Notes: generated by a model from the sequence alone, not told the origin. 64,000 nt of DNA from Pseudomonas knackmussii B13 (GCF_000689415.1 NZ_HG322950.1:2983501-3047500); one strand, 5' to 3'. Shown: positions 35,755 through 45,287, counted from the first letter of the stretch. Translations and numbers: made by a program.

Positions 35755-37863
35755 TCAGCCGTTGTTCTTCTTGACGATGGCCTCGGCGATGCTCGCCGGC
35801 GCCTCCGCGTACTTGGTGAACTCCATCGAGTAGCTCGCCCGCCCCTGGGACATGGAGCGCACGTCGGTGGCATAGCCGAACATCTCGCCCAGCGGCACCT
35901 CGGCACGGATCACCTTGCCCGCAGGCGTCTCCTCCATGCCCTGGATCAGGCCGCGCCGGCGGTTCAGGTCGCCCATCACGTCGCCCATGTAGTCCTCCGG
36001 CGTCACCACCTCGACCTTCATCACCGGCTCCAGCAGTACCGCGCCACCCTTCTGCGAGAGCTGCTTGGTGGCCATGGAGGCGGCGATCTTGAAGGCCATC
36101 TCGCTGGAATCGACGTCGTGGTAGGAGCCGTCGAACACCGTGGCTTTCAGGCCGATCAGCGGATAACCGGCGAGCACGCCGTTCTGCATCTGTTCCTCGA
36201 TGCCCTTCTGGATCGCCGGGATGAACTCGCGCGGGATCACCCCGCCGACCACCTCGTTGACGAACTCCAGGCCGTCCTTGCCCTCTTCGCCGGGCTCGAA
36301 GCGAATCCAGCAATGGCCGAACTGCCCACGCCCACCGGACTGGCGGACGAACTTGCCTTCGATCTCGCACTTCTTGCGGATCGCTTCGCGGTAGGCCACC
36401 TGCGGCTTGCCGATGTTGGCTTCGACGTTGAACTCGCGGCGCATGCGGTCGACGATGATGTCCAGGTGCAGCTCGCCCATCCCGGAAATGATCGTCTGCC
36501 CGGTCTCCTCGTCGGTCTTCACGCGGAACGACGGGTCCTCCTGGGCCAGCTTGGACAGGGCGATGCCCATCTTCTCCTGGTCGGCCTTGGTCTTGGGCTC
36601 CACCGCCACCGAGATCACCGGATCGGGGAAGTCCATGCGTTCGAGGATGATCGGCTTGTTGAGGTCGCACAGGGTGTCGCCGGTGGTGACGTCCTTCATG
36701 CCGATCAGCGCGGCGATGTCACCGGCGCGTACCTCCTTGATCTCCTCGCGCTGGTTCGCGTGCATCTGCACCATCCGCCCGACGCGTTCCTTCTTGCCCT
36801 TCACCGAATTGAGTACCGCATCGCCGGAAGTCAGCACGCCGGAATACACGCGGGCGAAGGTCAGGGTGCCGACGAAGGGGTCGGTGGCGATCTTGAAGGC
36901 CAGCGACGAGAACGGCTCGCCGTCGTCGGCATGGCGTTCGTCGTGCTTTTCCTCGTCGTCCGGGTGGGTGCCCTTGATCGCCGGGATCTCCGAGGGGGCC
37001 GGCAGATAGTCGATCACCGCGTCGAGCACCAGCGGCACGCCCTTGTTCTTGAAGGATGAGCCGAGCACCGCCGGAACGATCTCGTTGGCCAGGGTACGCT
37101 GGCGCAGGCCGGCCTTGATTTCCTCCAGGCTCAGTTCCTCGCCTTCGAGGTACTTGTTCATCAGTTCCTCGTTGGCTTCGGCGGCGGCCTCGATCATGTG
37201 TGCGCGCCATTCCTCGGCCAGCGGCTGCAGCTCGGCGGGGATGTCTTCCTCGCGGTAGCTGGTGCCTTGGTCGTCGTCATTCCAGTAGATGGCCTTCATC
37301 TTCACCAGGTCGATCTGCCCGTTGAAGTTCTCTTCGGCACCTATCGCCAGCTGGATAGGCACCGGCGTGTGCCCCAGGCGCTGCTTGATCTGCGCGACCA
37401 CGCGCAGGAAGTCGGCGCCCTGGCGGTCCATCTTGTTCACGTAGGCCAGGCGCGGCACGTGGTACTTGTTGGCCTGGCGCCACACCGTCTCGGACTGCGG
37501 CTCGACCCCGTCGGCACCGCTGAACACCACCACGGCACCATCGAGCACGCGCAGCGAACGCTCCACCTCGATGGTGAAGTCGACGTGGCCGGGGGTGTCG
37601 ATGATGTTGAAGCGGTATTTGTGTGGGTACTGCTTGGTCGAGCCCTGCCAGAAGGCGGTGGTGGCGGCCGAGGTGATGGTAATCCCACGCTCCTGCTCCT
37701 GCACCATCCAGTCCATGGTCGCCGCGCCGTCGTGCACCTCGCCCATCTTGTGATTGACGCCGGTGTAGAAAAGGATGCGCTCGGTGGTGGTGGTCTTGCC
37801 GGCGTCCACGTGCGCGACTATGCCGATGTTGCGATAAAGCTCGATGGGCGTGGTGCGAGCCAT
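35755..37863 (-). CDS. fusA2: Translation elongation factor G, second copy (FusA2-like)
   Basis: A 702-residue GTPase that drives ribosome translocation and recycling. G motifs are AHVDAGKTTTTERI (G1), DTPGHVDFT (G3) and NKMDRQGAD (G4), followed by the standard EF-G domains. The gene stands alone with its own terminator, not in the rpsL-rpsG-fusA-tuf operon, and 702 residues is the length of P. aeruginosa FusA2. It starts behind GGAGCAGATC. The split of labour between the two EF-Gs is not known from sequence. Confidence 0.92.
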   Translation of the reverse strand: MARTTPIELYRNIGIVAHVDAGKTTTTERILFYTGVNHKMGEVHDGAATMDWMVQEQERGITITSAATTAFWQGSTKQYPHKYRFNIIDTPGHVDFTIEVERSLRVLDGAVVVFSGADGVEPQSETVWRQANKYHVPRLAYVNKMDRQGADFLRVVAQIKQRLGHTPVPIQLAIGAEENFNGQIDLVKMKAIYWNDDDQGTSYREEDIPAELQPLAEEWRAHMIEAAAEANEELMNKYLEGEELSLEEIKAGLRQRTLANEIVPAVLGSSFKNKGVPLVLDAVIDYLPAPSEIPAIKGTHPDDEEKHDERHADDGEPFSSLAFKIATDPFVGTLTFARVYSGVLTSGDAVLNSVKGKKERVGRMVQMHANQREEIKEVRAGDIAALIGMKDVTTGDTLCDLNKPIILERMDFPDPVISVAVEPKTKADQEKMGIALSKLAQEDPSFRVKTDEETGQTIISGMGELHLDIIVDRMRREFNVEANIGKPQVAYREAIRKKCEIEGKFVRQSGGRGQFGHCWIRFEPGEEGKDGLEFVNEVVGGVIPREFIPAIQKGIEEQMQNGVLAGYPLIGLKATVFDGSYHDVDSSEMAFKIAASMATKQLSQKGGAVLLEPVMKVEVVTPEDYMGDVMGDLNRRRGLIQGMEETPAGKVIRAEVPLGEMFGYATDVRSMSQGRASYSMEFTKYAEAPASIAEAIVKKNNG

Positions 37864-38431
37864 GATCTGCTCCGTATCTGCTGAATGACTGAGACTTCGA
37901 CGACCTCGGGTCCCCGCGGGAGGCCCCGTTGAAGACCGCCAACCTTCGGAAATTTCATTCGGGACAGGCTCACGTTAGCGCGTCTGCGTGGCAATTCCAG
38001 TGCGGCTTTCCACTCCCGACGCAGCCCCCGACCGGCTGCTTGCGAAGGGGGCGCTCGGCTATTGCCCTGGTGCTTTGCCGGCAATGCGCCAAAGCATGGC
38101 GCCCCTATCCGGCTCGGCGGCCACGCCTAGCGATTCACTCAAATAACAGTCTTTTAGAATCAATATTTTATGAATCTTTTCTAGAATAAGGATTCACTAT
38201 TGATTGGCTTGCCACAGCCGAACGCCCTGACATTCAAGCGATTGGACGGACAGCGGTGCTACCCAGTTAAAGTAATTTCTAGAAAACTCTAACTCGTTAA
38301 TTATCAATGCTTTACACTTACAATCTAGAATCAAAATCACACAGCTTCGCCAGCCCAGGCGACTGCGCTGGATTCCCCGGCACTCCTGGGTCCATGCTTG
38401 ATGCCTGCCCTTTCTGCCGGAGAGCTCTGCC
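37864..38431. other. Intergenic region with an AT-rich island
   Basis: No gene is supportable here. From about 38130 to 38340 the base composition drops sharply relative to flanks and contains repeated TCTAGAA units: TTCTAGAA at 38179-38186 and 38277-38284, TCTAGAATCAAAA from 38324, and a related TTTAGAATCAATA from 38153. Such tracts often bind H-NS-like proteins (MvaT/MvaU in Pseudomonas) or a specific regulator. Confidence 0.5.
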
Positions 38432-39079
38432 ATGCGCGCCACCATTTCCCTCGATTTCGTCTCCGACGTGGTCTGCCCCTGGTGCGCCATCGGCCTGACC
38501 GGTCTGCTGGAGGCCATTCGCCGCGTCGAGTCCGAGGTGGAGGTCGAACTGCACATCAAGCCGTTCGAGCTGAACGCCGACATGGCGGCCGAGGGCGAGG
38601 ACCTGGTCGAGCACCTGCAGCGCAAGTACGGCGGCAGCATCGAGGAGATCGCCGGCAATCACCAACGCATCCGTGATTTCGGTGCCGAGGTGGGTTTCCA
38701 CTTCGACCTGCACAAGCGCAACCGCATCTACAACACCTTCAATGCCCACCGCCTGCTGCACTGGGCCAGCGAGCAGCATCGCGGCCTGGCGCTGAAACAG
38801 GCCATGCTCCACGCCTATTTCGGCGAGGGTCGCAACATCAGCGATGCCGAGGTGCTGCTGGACCTGGCCACCGCTGTAGGGCTGGACCCGGTACGCACCC
38901 GCGAAATCCTCGACAGCGACGCCTACGCCAGCGAAGTGATCGAGGAAGAGGAGTTCTTCACCAGCCATGGCATCCGCGCGGTGCCGGCGGTGATCATCGA
39001 CGGCCGCCAGCTGATTTCCGGGGCGCAATCGGCGGATTACTACGAGCAGGCGCTGCGGCAGGTGGCCTGCAAGGCCTGA
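38432..39079 (+). CDS. DsbA-family oxidoreductase, FrnE-like
   Basis: A 215-residue cytoplasmic thioredoxin-fold protein with active site DVVCPWCAIGLTGL (CxxC) near the N-terminus, an inserted helical domain, and the cis-Pro loop SHGIRAVPAVIIDGRQLISGAQ. The FrnE/DsbA subgroup includes disulfide isomerases and 2-hydroxychromene isomerase-like enzymes. It starts after GGAGAGCTCTGCC. Monocistronic, ended by a hairpin terminator. Confidence 0.88.
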   Translation: MRATISLDFVSDVVCPWCAIGLTGLLEAIRRVESEVEVELHIKPFELNADMAAEGEDLVEHLQRKYGGSIEEIAGNHQRIRDFGAEVGFHFDLHKRNRIYNTFNAHRLLHWASEQHRGLALKQAMLHAYFGEGRNISDAEVLLDLATAVGLDPVRTREILDSDAYASEVIEEEEFFTSHGIRAVPAVIIDGRQLISGAQSADYYEQALRQVACKA

Positions 39080-39177
39080 GGTGTATGAGCGGACCTTGTC
39101 CGCGAATTGCCGGCATGGCCCGCTTCTACCGGGATATCGCGGATGAGATCCGCTCCTACGGGAGCGGGCGGCGCGCA

Positions 39178-39211
39178 CAAAAAAGCCGGGGACCTGCCCC
39201 GGCTTTTTCAC
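39178..39211. terminator. Bidirectional rho-independent terminator
   Basis: AAAAAAGCCGGGG-acctg-CCCCGGCTTTTT between the convergent FrnE-like gene and rraB. Confidence 0.9.
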
Positions 39212-39224
39212 ACCTGGAAAGCGC

Positions 39225-39560
39225 TTAGAGCGCCGACCAGCCGTCGGTCTTGCCGCCCAGCGGCTCCGAGTGCTCGGCCAGCAGCTGCTCGTAGCCGCTG
39301 ATGTTCTCGTGGCTCGGCTCCATCACCGGGTAGGCCAGAACCTGCCAGGGCAGTTTCTCGTCGCCGTCATACTCCGAGTAGGCCACCTTCTGGCCGTTCT
39401 GCAGCAGCATGATTGCAAAATCCAGCGCCGCCTGTTCGTCCGGGAAGATCACGGCGAACTCCACTTCGCGCTCGAACGAAAGATCCTCGCCATCCTCTTG
39501 CAGGGCCCAGAGGGCGTCGCCGATCTCGTCGTCCGGGAAAAGTTGCTTGTCGCGGGTCAT
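39225..39560 (-). CDS. rraB: Regulator of ribonuclease activity B (RraB)
   Basis: A 111-residue acidic protein, MTRDKQLFPDDEIGDALWALQEDGEDL, with the conserved VEFAVIFPDEQAALDFAIMLLQNGQKVAYSEYD. RraB binds the C-terminal part of RNase E and lowers mRNA decay of chosen transcripts. Alone on the minus strand, terminated by the bidirectional hairpin at 39178-39211. Confidence 0.88.
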   Translation of the reverse strand: MTRDKQLFPDDEIGDALWALQEDGEDLSFEREVEFAVIFPDEQAALDFAIMLLQNGQKVAYSEYDGDEKLPWQVLAYPVMEPSHENISGYEQLLAEHSEPLGGKTDGWSAL

Positions 39561-39746
39561 GTCACTGCTCCAATCAAGGGAAAGTACGCCCAGCCGGGCG
39601 CATGCCTACAAGGATAAACGGAGTGGCGCGCGCGCGCCCGATTTCTCACTGCATCGCTAACGCTGATATCGACCATCACGCGCGTTCACTTCTGCCCTGC
39701 GGCGCCTCGCCGCATCATCGCCCTACGAACCGCGAGGGCCCCTGCC

Positions 39747-39932
39747 ATGAACGACGACGCCCAAGGCCACGAGGCCTACCGCATCACCTACATCACGCTG
39801 GACGAGATGAGCCTGCACTTCGAGACCCAGGTGGCTTTCGAGGATGCCGACGGTGAACTGGTGCTGCGCGAAGCGCCGACCCTGCCGGATGAACGCCGCG
39901 CACTGCGCGAGTTGATTCGCCAGGCCGCCTGA
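39747..39932 (+). CDS. Small acidic hypothetical protein
   Basis: A 61-residue acidic protein, MNDDAQGHEAYRITYITLDEMS. No cysteines, no signal, no family I recognise. An upstream GAGGGCCCCTGCC gives a modest ribosome site, and the codon use is like that of the neighbours, so it is probably real. It is followed by a hairpin terminator. Confidence 0.55.
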   Translation: MNDDAQGHEAYRITYITLDEMSLHFETQVAFEDADGELVLREAPTLPDERRALRELIRQAA

Positions 39933-39943
39933 ATACCCGTAAC

Positions 39944-39980
39944 GACGCAGCCCGCTTCCCCCAGGGAAGCGGGCTGTGCG
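39944..39980. terminator. Hairpin terminator
   Basis: CAGCCCGCTTCCC-cca-GGGAAGCGGGCTG between the small ORF and the convergent molybdenum hydroxylase gene. Confidence 0.75.
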
Positions 39981-39984
39981 CATT

Positions 39985-42237
39985 TCAGGCCTGCAGCTGA
40001 TTGGCGATGGGCAGATTGCGAATGCGCTTGCCGGTCGCCGCCGCCAGGGCATTGGCCAGTGCCGGTGCCAACGGCGGTACACCCGGCTCGCCTACCCCGG
40101 TCGGGGCCTCGGCAGAAGGCACTATATGCACTTCGACCGCCGGCATCTCGTTCATCCGCAGGACCTGGAAGTCGTGGAAGTTGGATTGCTCCACCACGCC
40201 ATCCTTGAGGGTGATGGCGCTGTGCAGCGCCATCGCCAGGCCGAAGCCGATGCCGCCCTCCATCTGTGCGCGGATCACGTCAGGGTTGATCGCCAGGCCG
40301 CAATCCACCGCACACACTACGCGATCGACCTTGAAGCTCTTGTCGGCCTTCACCGTGACCTCCACCACCTGGGCGACAAAGCTGCCGAAGGATTCGTGCA
40401 CGGCGATCCCGCGGCCTCGCTTCTCGCCCTCGGCACCGGCCGCCAGCGGTTGCTTCCAGCCGGCCTTGTCGGCTACCAGGTCGAGCGTGCCGAGGTGGCG
40501 CGGATGCTTGTCCAGCAGCGCGCGGCGGTACTCGTAGGGGTCCTTGCCGGCCAGGGTCGCGGCTTCGTCGATCAGGGTTTCCGTCGAGTAGGCCGTGTGC
40601 GTATGGCCCACAGAGCGCCACCACTGCGTGGGCACGCCTATGCCTTCGGCCAGGGATTGCTCGACCCGCAGGTTCGGCACCGCATAGGGAAGATCCGCCG
40701 CGCCCTCCACGGCGACCTGGTCGATGCCGTCCTTGACCAGCACCTTCTCGAAGGGTGTGCCGACCAGGAACGACTGGCCAACCAGATGCTGCTGCCAGCC
40801 CACCAGGTTGCCGTTGGCGTCCAGGGCCAGGCGCGCGGTATGCAGGAAGGCCGGGCGGTAGTAGCCGCCGCGGGTGTCGTCCTCGCGGGTCCAGACCATC
40901 TTGATGGGCACCTTGTGGCCCTGCTCGCGCGCGGCCTTGGCGATCGACACCGCTTCCAGCACATAGTCCGATTGCGGATTGGCGCGCCGGCCGAAACTGC
41001 CGCCGGCGTACAGCTGGGTGATGGACACCTTCTCCAGCGGGATGCCGAGCAACTGCCCCACCGCCATCTGGTCGCCGGTCTGCCACTGCTCGCCGTTCCA
41101 GATCTCGCAGGCGCCGTCAGAGAGCTTGACCACGCAGTTCAGCGGCTCCATCGATGCGTGCGCCAGATAGGGGAAACGGAACTCGGCCTCGATGGTCTTG
41201 GCCGGGTTCTCCAGCGCCTTGGCGGCGTCGCCTTCGTTGCGGGCCACCAGACCCGGCTTGCCGGCCAGCTCGTGGTACTTGGCGAATATCTCCTCGCTGC
41301 CCAGGCGGAATGCCTTGCTCTCGTCCCATTCGACCTGCAGCGCATCGCGGCCCTGGCGCGCCGCCCAGGTGTTCTTCGCCAGCACGGCCACGCCGGCGAA
41401 ACGCCGCTCGCTGCCGGGGAACTCGACCACCGCGACCACGCCGGGCACCGCCTTCGCCTTGCTTGCATCGACCTTCTTCGGCACGCCGCCGAAGCGCGGC
41501 GGATGCGCCGCCACCGCAACCAGCATGCCCGGCAGGTGCACGTCCTGGGTGAAGTGCGCCTTTCCGTCGGTCTTGTCGGGGGTGTCCTTGCGCGGCAACT
41601 GTTGCTGGCCGATGAGGACGAAATCCTTCGGGTCCTTGAGCTTCACCTCGCTCGGCACCGCCTGCTTCGCCGCCGCCTCGGCCAACTGGCCGAAACCGGC
41701 CTTGTGCCCGGAGGCCTTGTGCTCGACAACGCCCTGATGAACCTCGATCTGCTCCGCCGGCACCTTCCATTGCTGCGCTGCAGCGGCGACCAGCATGGCG
41801 CGCGCAGTGGCACCAGCCTTGCGCATCTGCTCGAAAGAGTTGGCCATGGCGCTGCTGCCACCGGTGCCCTGCAGGGTGCCGAAGGCCAGGTTCGCGTAGC
41901 GCTTGGCATCGGCCGGCGCGCCTTCGACGACGACGTGGCTCCAGTCGGCGTCCAGCTCCTCGGCCAGCAACGTGGCCAGGCCGGTGTAGCTGCCCTGCCC
42001 CATTTCCACGTGCTTGGCGATGACCGTAACCATGCCGTCGGGGGTGATGCGCACGAATGCGTTCGGCTCGAAGGGCTTGGCAGCCGCTTCCGCCACGCCG
42101 AAGCGCCCCAACAGCGGGGCGAAATAGATGCCCAGGGCCAATCCGCCTGCGCCACGCAGGAAATGCCGGCGACTGACGTTGTGAATGCCGCCGGCGCTGT
42201 CTTCCGGCTCGCCGAGGGAGGTCTGCAATTCGCTCAT
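39985..42237 (-). CDS. Molybdopterin-binding aldehyde/isoquinoline oxidoreductase, large subunit, Tat-exported
   Basis: A 750-residue subunit of the xanthine oxidase family. A twin-arginine signal, SRRHFLRGAGGLALGIYFAPL, directs it to the periplasm. Molybdenum cofactor segments include VEMGQGSYTGLATLLAEELDADW, GTGGSSAM, a central GGSFGRRANPQSDY and the C-terminal VGEPGVPPLAPALANA. The pattern is that of IorB and related periplasmic aldehyde dehydrogenases that pass electrons to c-type cytochromes. It starts 11 bases after the stop of the [2Fe-2S] subunit gene. Substrate unknown; no dedicated cytochrome or XdhC-type chaperone gene lies beside it. Confidence 0.88.
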   Translation of the reverse strand: MSELQTSLGEPEDSAGGIHNVSRRHFLRGAGGLALGIYFAPLLGRFGVAEAAAKPFEPNAFVRITPDGMVTVIAKHVEMGQGSYTGLATLLAEELDADWSHVVVEGAPADAKRYANLAFGTLQGTGGSSAMANSFEQMRKAGATARAMLVAAAAQQWKVPAEQIEVHQGVVEHKASGHKAGFGQLAEAAAKQAVPSEVKLKDPKDFVLIGQQQLPRKDTPDKTDGKAHFTQDVHLPGMLVAVAAHPPRFGGVPKKVDASKAKAVPGVVAVVEFPGSERRFAGVAVLAKNTWAARQGRDALQVEWDESKAFRLGSEEIFAKYHELAGKPGLVARNEGDAAKALENPAKTIEAEFRFPYLAHASMEPLNCVVKLSDGACEIWNGEQWQTGDQMAVGQLLGIPLEKVSITQLYAGGSFGRRANPQSDYVLEAVSIAKAAREQGHKVPIKMVWTREDDTRGGYYRPAFLHTARLALDANGNLVGWQQHLVGQSFLVGTPFEKVLVKDGIDQVAVEGAADLPYAVPNLRVEQSLAEGIGVPTQWWRSVGHTHTAYSTETLIDEAATLAGKDPYEYRRALLDKHPRHLGTLDLVADKAGWKQPLAAGAEGEKRGRGIAVHESFGSFVAQVVEVTVKADKSFKVDRVVCAVDCGLAINPDVIRAQMEGGIGFGLAMALHSAITLKDGVVEQSNFHDFQVLRMNEMPAVEVHIVPSAEAPTGVGEPGVPPLAPALANALAAATGKRIRNLPIANQLQA

Positions 42238-42248
42238 TTCGCGCCTCC

Positions 42249-42707
42249 TCAGGCCAGGCTCTTGGCCGCTTCGTGGATGGCCGCGCGGATGCGCACGTAG
42301 GTGGCGCAGCGGCAGATGTTGCCGCTCATGGCGCCATCGATATCGGCATCGCTGGGCGACTTGTTGCTCGCCAGCAGCGCGGTGGCCGACATGACCTGGC
42401 CGGACTGGCAGTAGCCGCATTGCACAACGTCCAGCTTGCGCCAGGCCTCCTGCACGGCCTTGCCGGCAGGTTGCTCGGCCACCGCCTCGATGGTGGTTAT
42501 CTTCTTGCCGGCCACGGACGCCAGCGGCGTCACGCAAGAGCGCGTGGGTTGGCCATCGACATGCACGGTGCAGGCGCCGCACAGCGCCATGCCGCAGCCG
42601 TACTTGGTGCCGGTGAGCAGAGCCACGTCGCGCAATGCCCAGAGCAGCGGCATTTCGCCGGGCGCGTCGAATTCGTGGTCCTTGCCGTTGAGGGTTAACT
42701 TGATCAT
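42249..42707 (-). CDS. [2Fe-2S] subunit of molybdenum hydroxylase (IorA/CoxS-type)
   Basis: A 152-residue electron-transfer subunit with two clusters. The plant-ferredoxin-type site is YGCGMALCGACTVHVDGQPTRSC and the second site CGYCQSGQVMSA...NICRCATYVRIRAAI. It starts at ATG 42707 behind AGAGGTG; an upstream in-frame GTG exists. It carries no Tat signal of its own and should be exported in complex with the large subunit encoded directly downstream. Confidence 0.92.
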   Translation of the reverse strand: MIKLTLNGKDHEFDAPGEMPLLWALRDVALLTGTKYGCGMALCGACTVHVDGQPTRSCVTPLASVAGKKITTIEAVAEQPAGKAVQEAWRKLDVVQCGYCQSGQVMSATALLASNKSPSDADIDGAMSGNICRCATYVRIRAAIHEAAKSLA

Positions 42708-42877
42708 CAGGCGTTTCACCTCTGCAGGGTGCTGGATCGAGCGCCAGCGGAGCCGCGGCGCGTGAATGGGTTCAGCCTAGGTCCGGGCCCGGCCGATTGC
42801 CGGAAAGATAAGGCGAAAAGGCGCCGAACGGTTTGCCCGGTCCTGCGGCGAATTGCCTGATCCTGTCCGGGCGACTG

Positions 42878-42940
42878 TAGGAGCGAGCTTGCTCGCGAAA
42901 AAGCCGGCTGGGGCTTCGCGAGAAAGTCGCTCCTACGAAG
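42878..42940. repeat. REP unit and diverged inverted copy
   Basis: GTAGGAGCGAGC-TTGCTCGCGAA followed by a diverged inverted copy TTCGCGAGAAAGTCGCTCCTAC, as at 1003-1065. Confidence 0.7.
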
Positions 42941-42957
42941 AGCAGACCCGCAGAAAC

Positions 42958-42989
42958 GACGAAGCCACTCCGGGGAGTGGCTTCGTTCG
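42958..42989. terminator. Hairpin terminator
   Basis: ACGAAGCCACTCC-gg-GGAGTGGCTTCGTTCGG just after the minus-strand alcohol dehydrogenase-like gene. Confidence 0.7.
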
Positions 42990-43005
42990 GTGCGGCATCG
43001 AGGAA

Positions 43006-44025
43006 TCAGTCGGCGACTTTCATCGCCACTCGCCCACCGCCCGGACAGGTTTCCATGTAGTAGCTGGCGTCACGGTACTGGGCGAAATCGAAGACCTTGT
43101 CGACGTTCGGCTTGAGCAACTGGTCGGCCGTCATCTGGTTGATCGCCAGCAGCGCGCGCTGTACCGCTTCGTCGTTGCGGGTCAGGCCGATTTCCGGCTG
43201 CCCGGTGAAGTCCAGCACGCAGTGACGATAGAACTGCAGGTGCTTCTTGAAGGCCGCGCAGGCCGGGAAGGCTGCGTCGTTGCCGCCGTTGATGCCGTAG
43301 AGGATAAGCTTGCCGCGCTGTGCGGCCACGTCACCCAGCAGCTTCATCTGCGGACCGGCGCACTGGTCGAGGATCACCTCGACGCCCTTGCCCTCGGTGA
43401 AGCGCTCGACTTCCAGGACCAGGTCCTGTTCCTCGGTGTAGATGATCTTGTCGGCACCCAGGCTGCGGATGAAGGCACGGGAGTCTTCGTGACTGGTGGT
43501 GGCGATCACCTTGGCGCCGAGCGCCTTGGCCAGTTGCACCGACTGCGGCGCCAGGCAATGGCCGGCTTCGGTGATCAGCACAGTCTGCCCGGGCTGCAGC
43601 TTGGCCAGCTCGACGAACGCGAAGTAGGCATACAGCAGGCCGGTGTAGTGCACCGACGCCTCGACCGGGCTCAGCACTTCCGGATAACGGGTCAGCGAGG
43701 TGCGCGGCATCAGCACGTGATCGCCCCAGGCCGGATACAGGTTCGGCGAGTCGGCTGGGAAGCTGGCCACGGCCATGCCGGGTTCCAGGTCGGTGACATT
43801 CTTGCCCACGGCCTCGACGACACCGGCTACTTCATAGCCAATGCCAGCCGGCAGTTTCGCCTGGTCGGGGGCCAGGTTCTGTCGCCAGAGCACGTCGCGC
43901 CAGCTGACGCCGAGCGCCTGCGTGCGGATCAGGACTTCGTCCGGCCCCGGTTGCGGAGTCGGAACTTCCTCGAGCTTGAGAACCGAGGCATCACCAAACT
44001 GGTGGAAACGGATCATGCGGGACAT
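43006..44025 (-). CDS. Medium-chain (quinone-type) alcohol dehydrogenase-like oxidoreductase
   Basis: A 339-residue MDR enzyme. N-terminal GroES-like domain (MSRMIRFHQFGDASVLKLEEVPTPQPGPDEVLIRTQALGVSWRDVLWRQN) and a Rossmann domain. The catalytic zinc ligands of true alcohol dehydrogenases are absent, so it is an NADPH:quinone reductase-like member. The nucleotide loop is altered to VLITEAGHCLAPQSVQLAKALG instead of GxGGVG, which is unusual. It starts after AGGCGAGGTATGTG and is divergent from the LysR gene at 44320, a likely regulator. Confidence 0.85.
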   Translation of the reverse strand: MSRMIRFHQFGDASVLKLEEVPTPQPGPDEVLIRTQALGVSWRDVLWRQNLAPDQAKLPAGIGYEVAGVVEAVGKNVTDLEPGMAVASFPADSPNLYPAWGDHVLMPRTSLTRYPEVLSPVEASVHYTGLLYAYFAFVELAKLQPGQTVLITEAGHCLAPQSVQLAKALGAKVIATTSHEDSRAFIRSLGADKIIYTEEQDLVLEVERFTEGKGVEVILDQCAGPQMKLLGDVAAQRGKLILYGINGGNDAAFPACAAFKKHLQFYRHCVLDFTGQPEIGLTRNDEAVQRALLAINQMTADQLLKPNVDKVFDFAQYRDASYYMETCPGGGRVAMKVAD

Positions 44026-44319
44026 CACATACCTCGCCTTGTAGTGCTTTATAGCCACGGACTCTATCCGGGCTTTCTTGTGCTTGCTACCTACCGCCAT
44101 CGATAGTCGACATAAATGCCGATGATTCGGCCGATGGCTGCGCATGTGGGCCGGAACGCAAGACAGCGTCCGAAAAAGGACCAGCACATTGTGGGAAGAA
44201 TACCGGCAGAAGCGCGTCTTGCTAAGGAAGAATGCGGAAAATGATCAAGGACTTATCTGTCAGACCTTGACGTCAGACGCGTCGCGCTTCACTTTTCCCC
44301 CCATCGCCAGGGAGCCTCC

Positions 44320-45237
44320 ATGAACCGCAACGACCTACGCAAGGTTGACCTCAACCTGTTGATCGTCTTCGAAACGCTCATGCACGAGCGCAGCGTGACC
44401 CGCGCCGCCGAGAAGCTGTTCCTCGGCCAGCCGGCGATCAGCGCGGCCCTGGCGCGCCTGCGCAGCCTGTTCGACGACCCCCTGTTCGTCCGCACCGGCC
44501 GCAGCATGGAGCCGACCGCACGGGCGCAGGAGATCTTCGGTCACCTGTCGCCGGCCCTGGACTCCATCTCCACCGCGCTCAGCCGCGCCGCCGACTTCGA
44601 TCCTGCCACGAGCAAGGCAGTATTCCGCATCGGCCTCTCGGATGATGTCGAATTCGGCCTGTTGCCCGCCCTGCTGCGCCGGCTGCGCTCCGAAGCCCCC
44701 GGCATCGTCCTGGTGGTACGCCGCGCCAACTACCTGCTGATGCCGCAATTGCTGGCTTCCGGCGAGATTTCCGTGGGCGTCAGCTACACCGACGAGCTGC
44801 CGGCCAACGCCAAGCGCAAGACCCTGCGTCGCAGCAAATGGCGGGTACTGCGCGCCGACTCGGTGCCCGGCGCCATCACCCTCGACGATTACTGCACCCG
44901 GCCGCACGCCATGGTTTCCTACGCTGGCGACCTCGAAGGCTTCGTCGACGAGCAGCTCGCCACCCTCGAACGCAAGCGCCAGGTGGTGCTGGCTGTGCCG
45001 CAGTTCAACGGCCTCGGTGCGCTGCTCGCCGGTACCGACCTGATCGCCACCGTGCCCGACTACGCCGCCCTGGCGCTGACCGCTGCCGGCGGCCTGCGCG
45101 CCGACGAGCCGCCCTTCACCCCGCGCCCTGCGGAGCTTTCGATGGTCTGGCGCGGCGCCCAGGACAACGATCCGGCCGAGCGCTGGCTGCGTTCGCGCAT
45201 CAGCATGTTCGTCGGCGATCCCGACAGCCTGAACTGA
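44320..45237 (+). CDS. LysR-family transcriptional regulator (NodD/LinR-like subgroup)
   Basis: A 305-residue LTTR starting MNRNDLRKVDLNLLIVFETLMHERSVTRAAEKLFLGQPAISAALARLR, the HTH of the NodD-like subgroup, with an effector domain. Divergent from the MDR oxidoreductase gene with about 295 bp between starts, so probably its regulator. The 44026-44319 interval otherwise shows nothing recognisable. Confidence 0.88.
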   Translation: MNRNDLRKVDLNLLIVFETLMHERSVTRAAEKLFLGQPAISAALARLRSLFDDPLFVRTGRSMEPTARAQEIFGHLSPALDSISTALSRAADFDPATSKAVFRIGLSDDVEFGLLPALLRRLRSEAPGIVLVVRRANYLLMPQLLASGEISVGVSYTDELPANAKRKTLRRSKWRVLRADSVPGAITLDDYCTRPHAMVSYAGDLEGFVDEQLATLERKRQVVLAVPQFNGLGALLAGTDLIATVPDYAALALTAAGGLRADEPPFTPRPAELSMVWRGAQDNDPAERWLRSRISMFVGDPDSLN

Positions 45238-45287
45238 TTCCCTCCCCGACTTGCCCGCGATCAACGCGGGCGCGGACTTTCGAGTTA

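Noticed and set aside
36118..37059. Plus-strand frame inside fusA2
   Set aside because: Low-complexity shadow rich in His, Gly and Leu, opposite a clear EF-G.
39976..42300. 774-codon frame on the plus strand opposite the molybdenum hydroxylase
   Set aside because: Arg/His-rich shadow; the minus-strand frame has a Tat signal and cofactor motifs.
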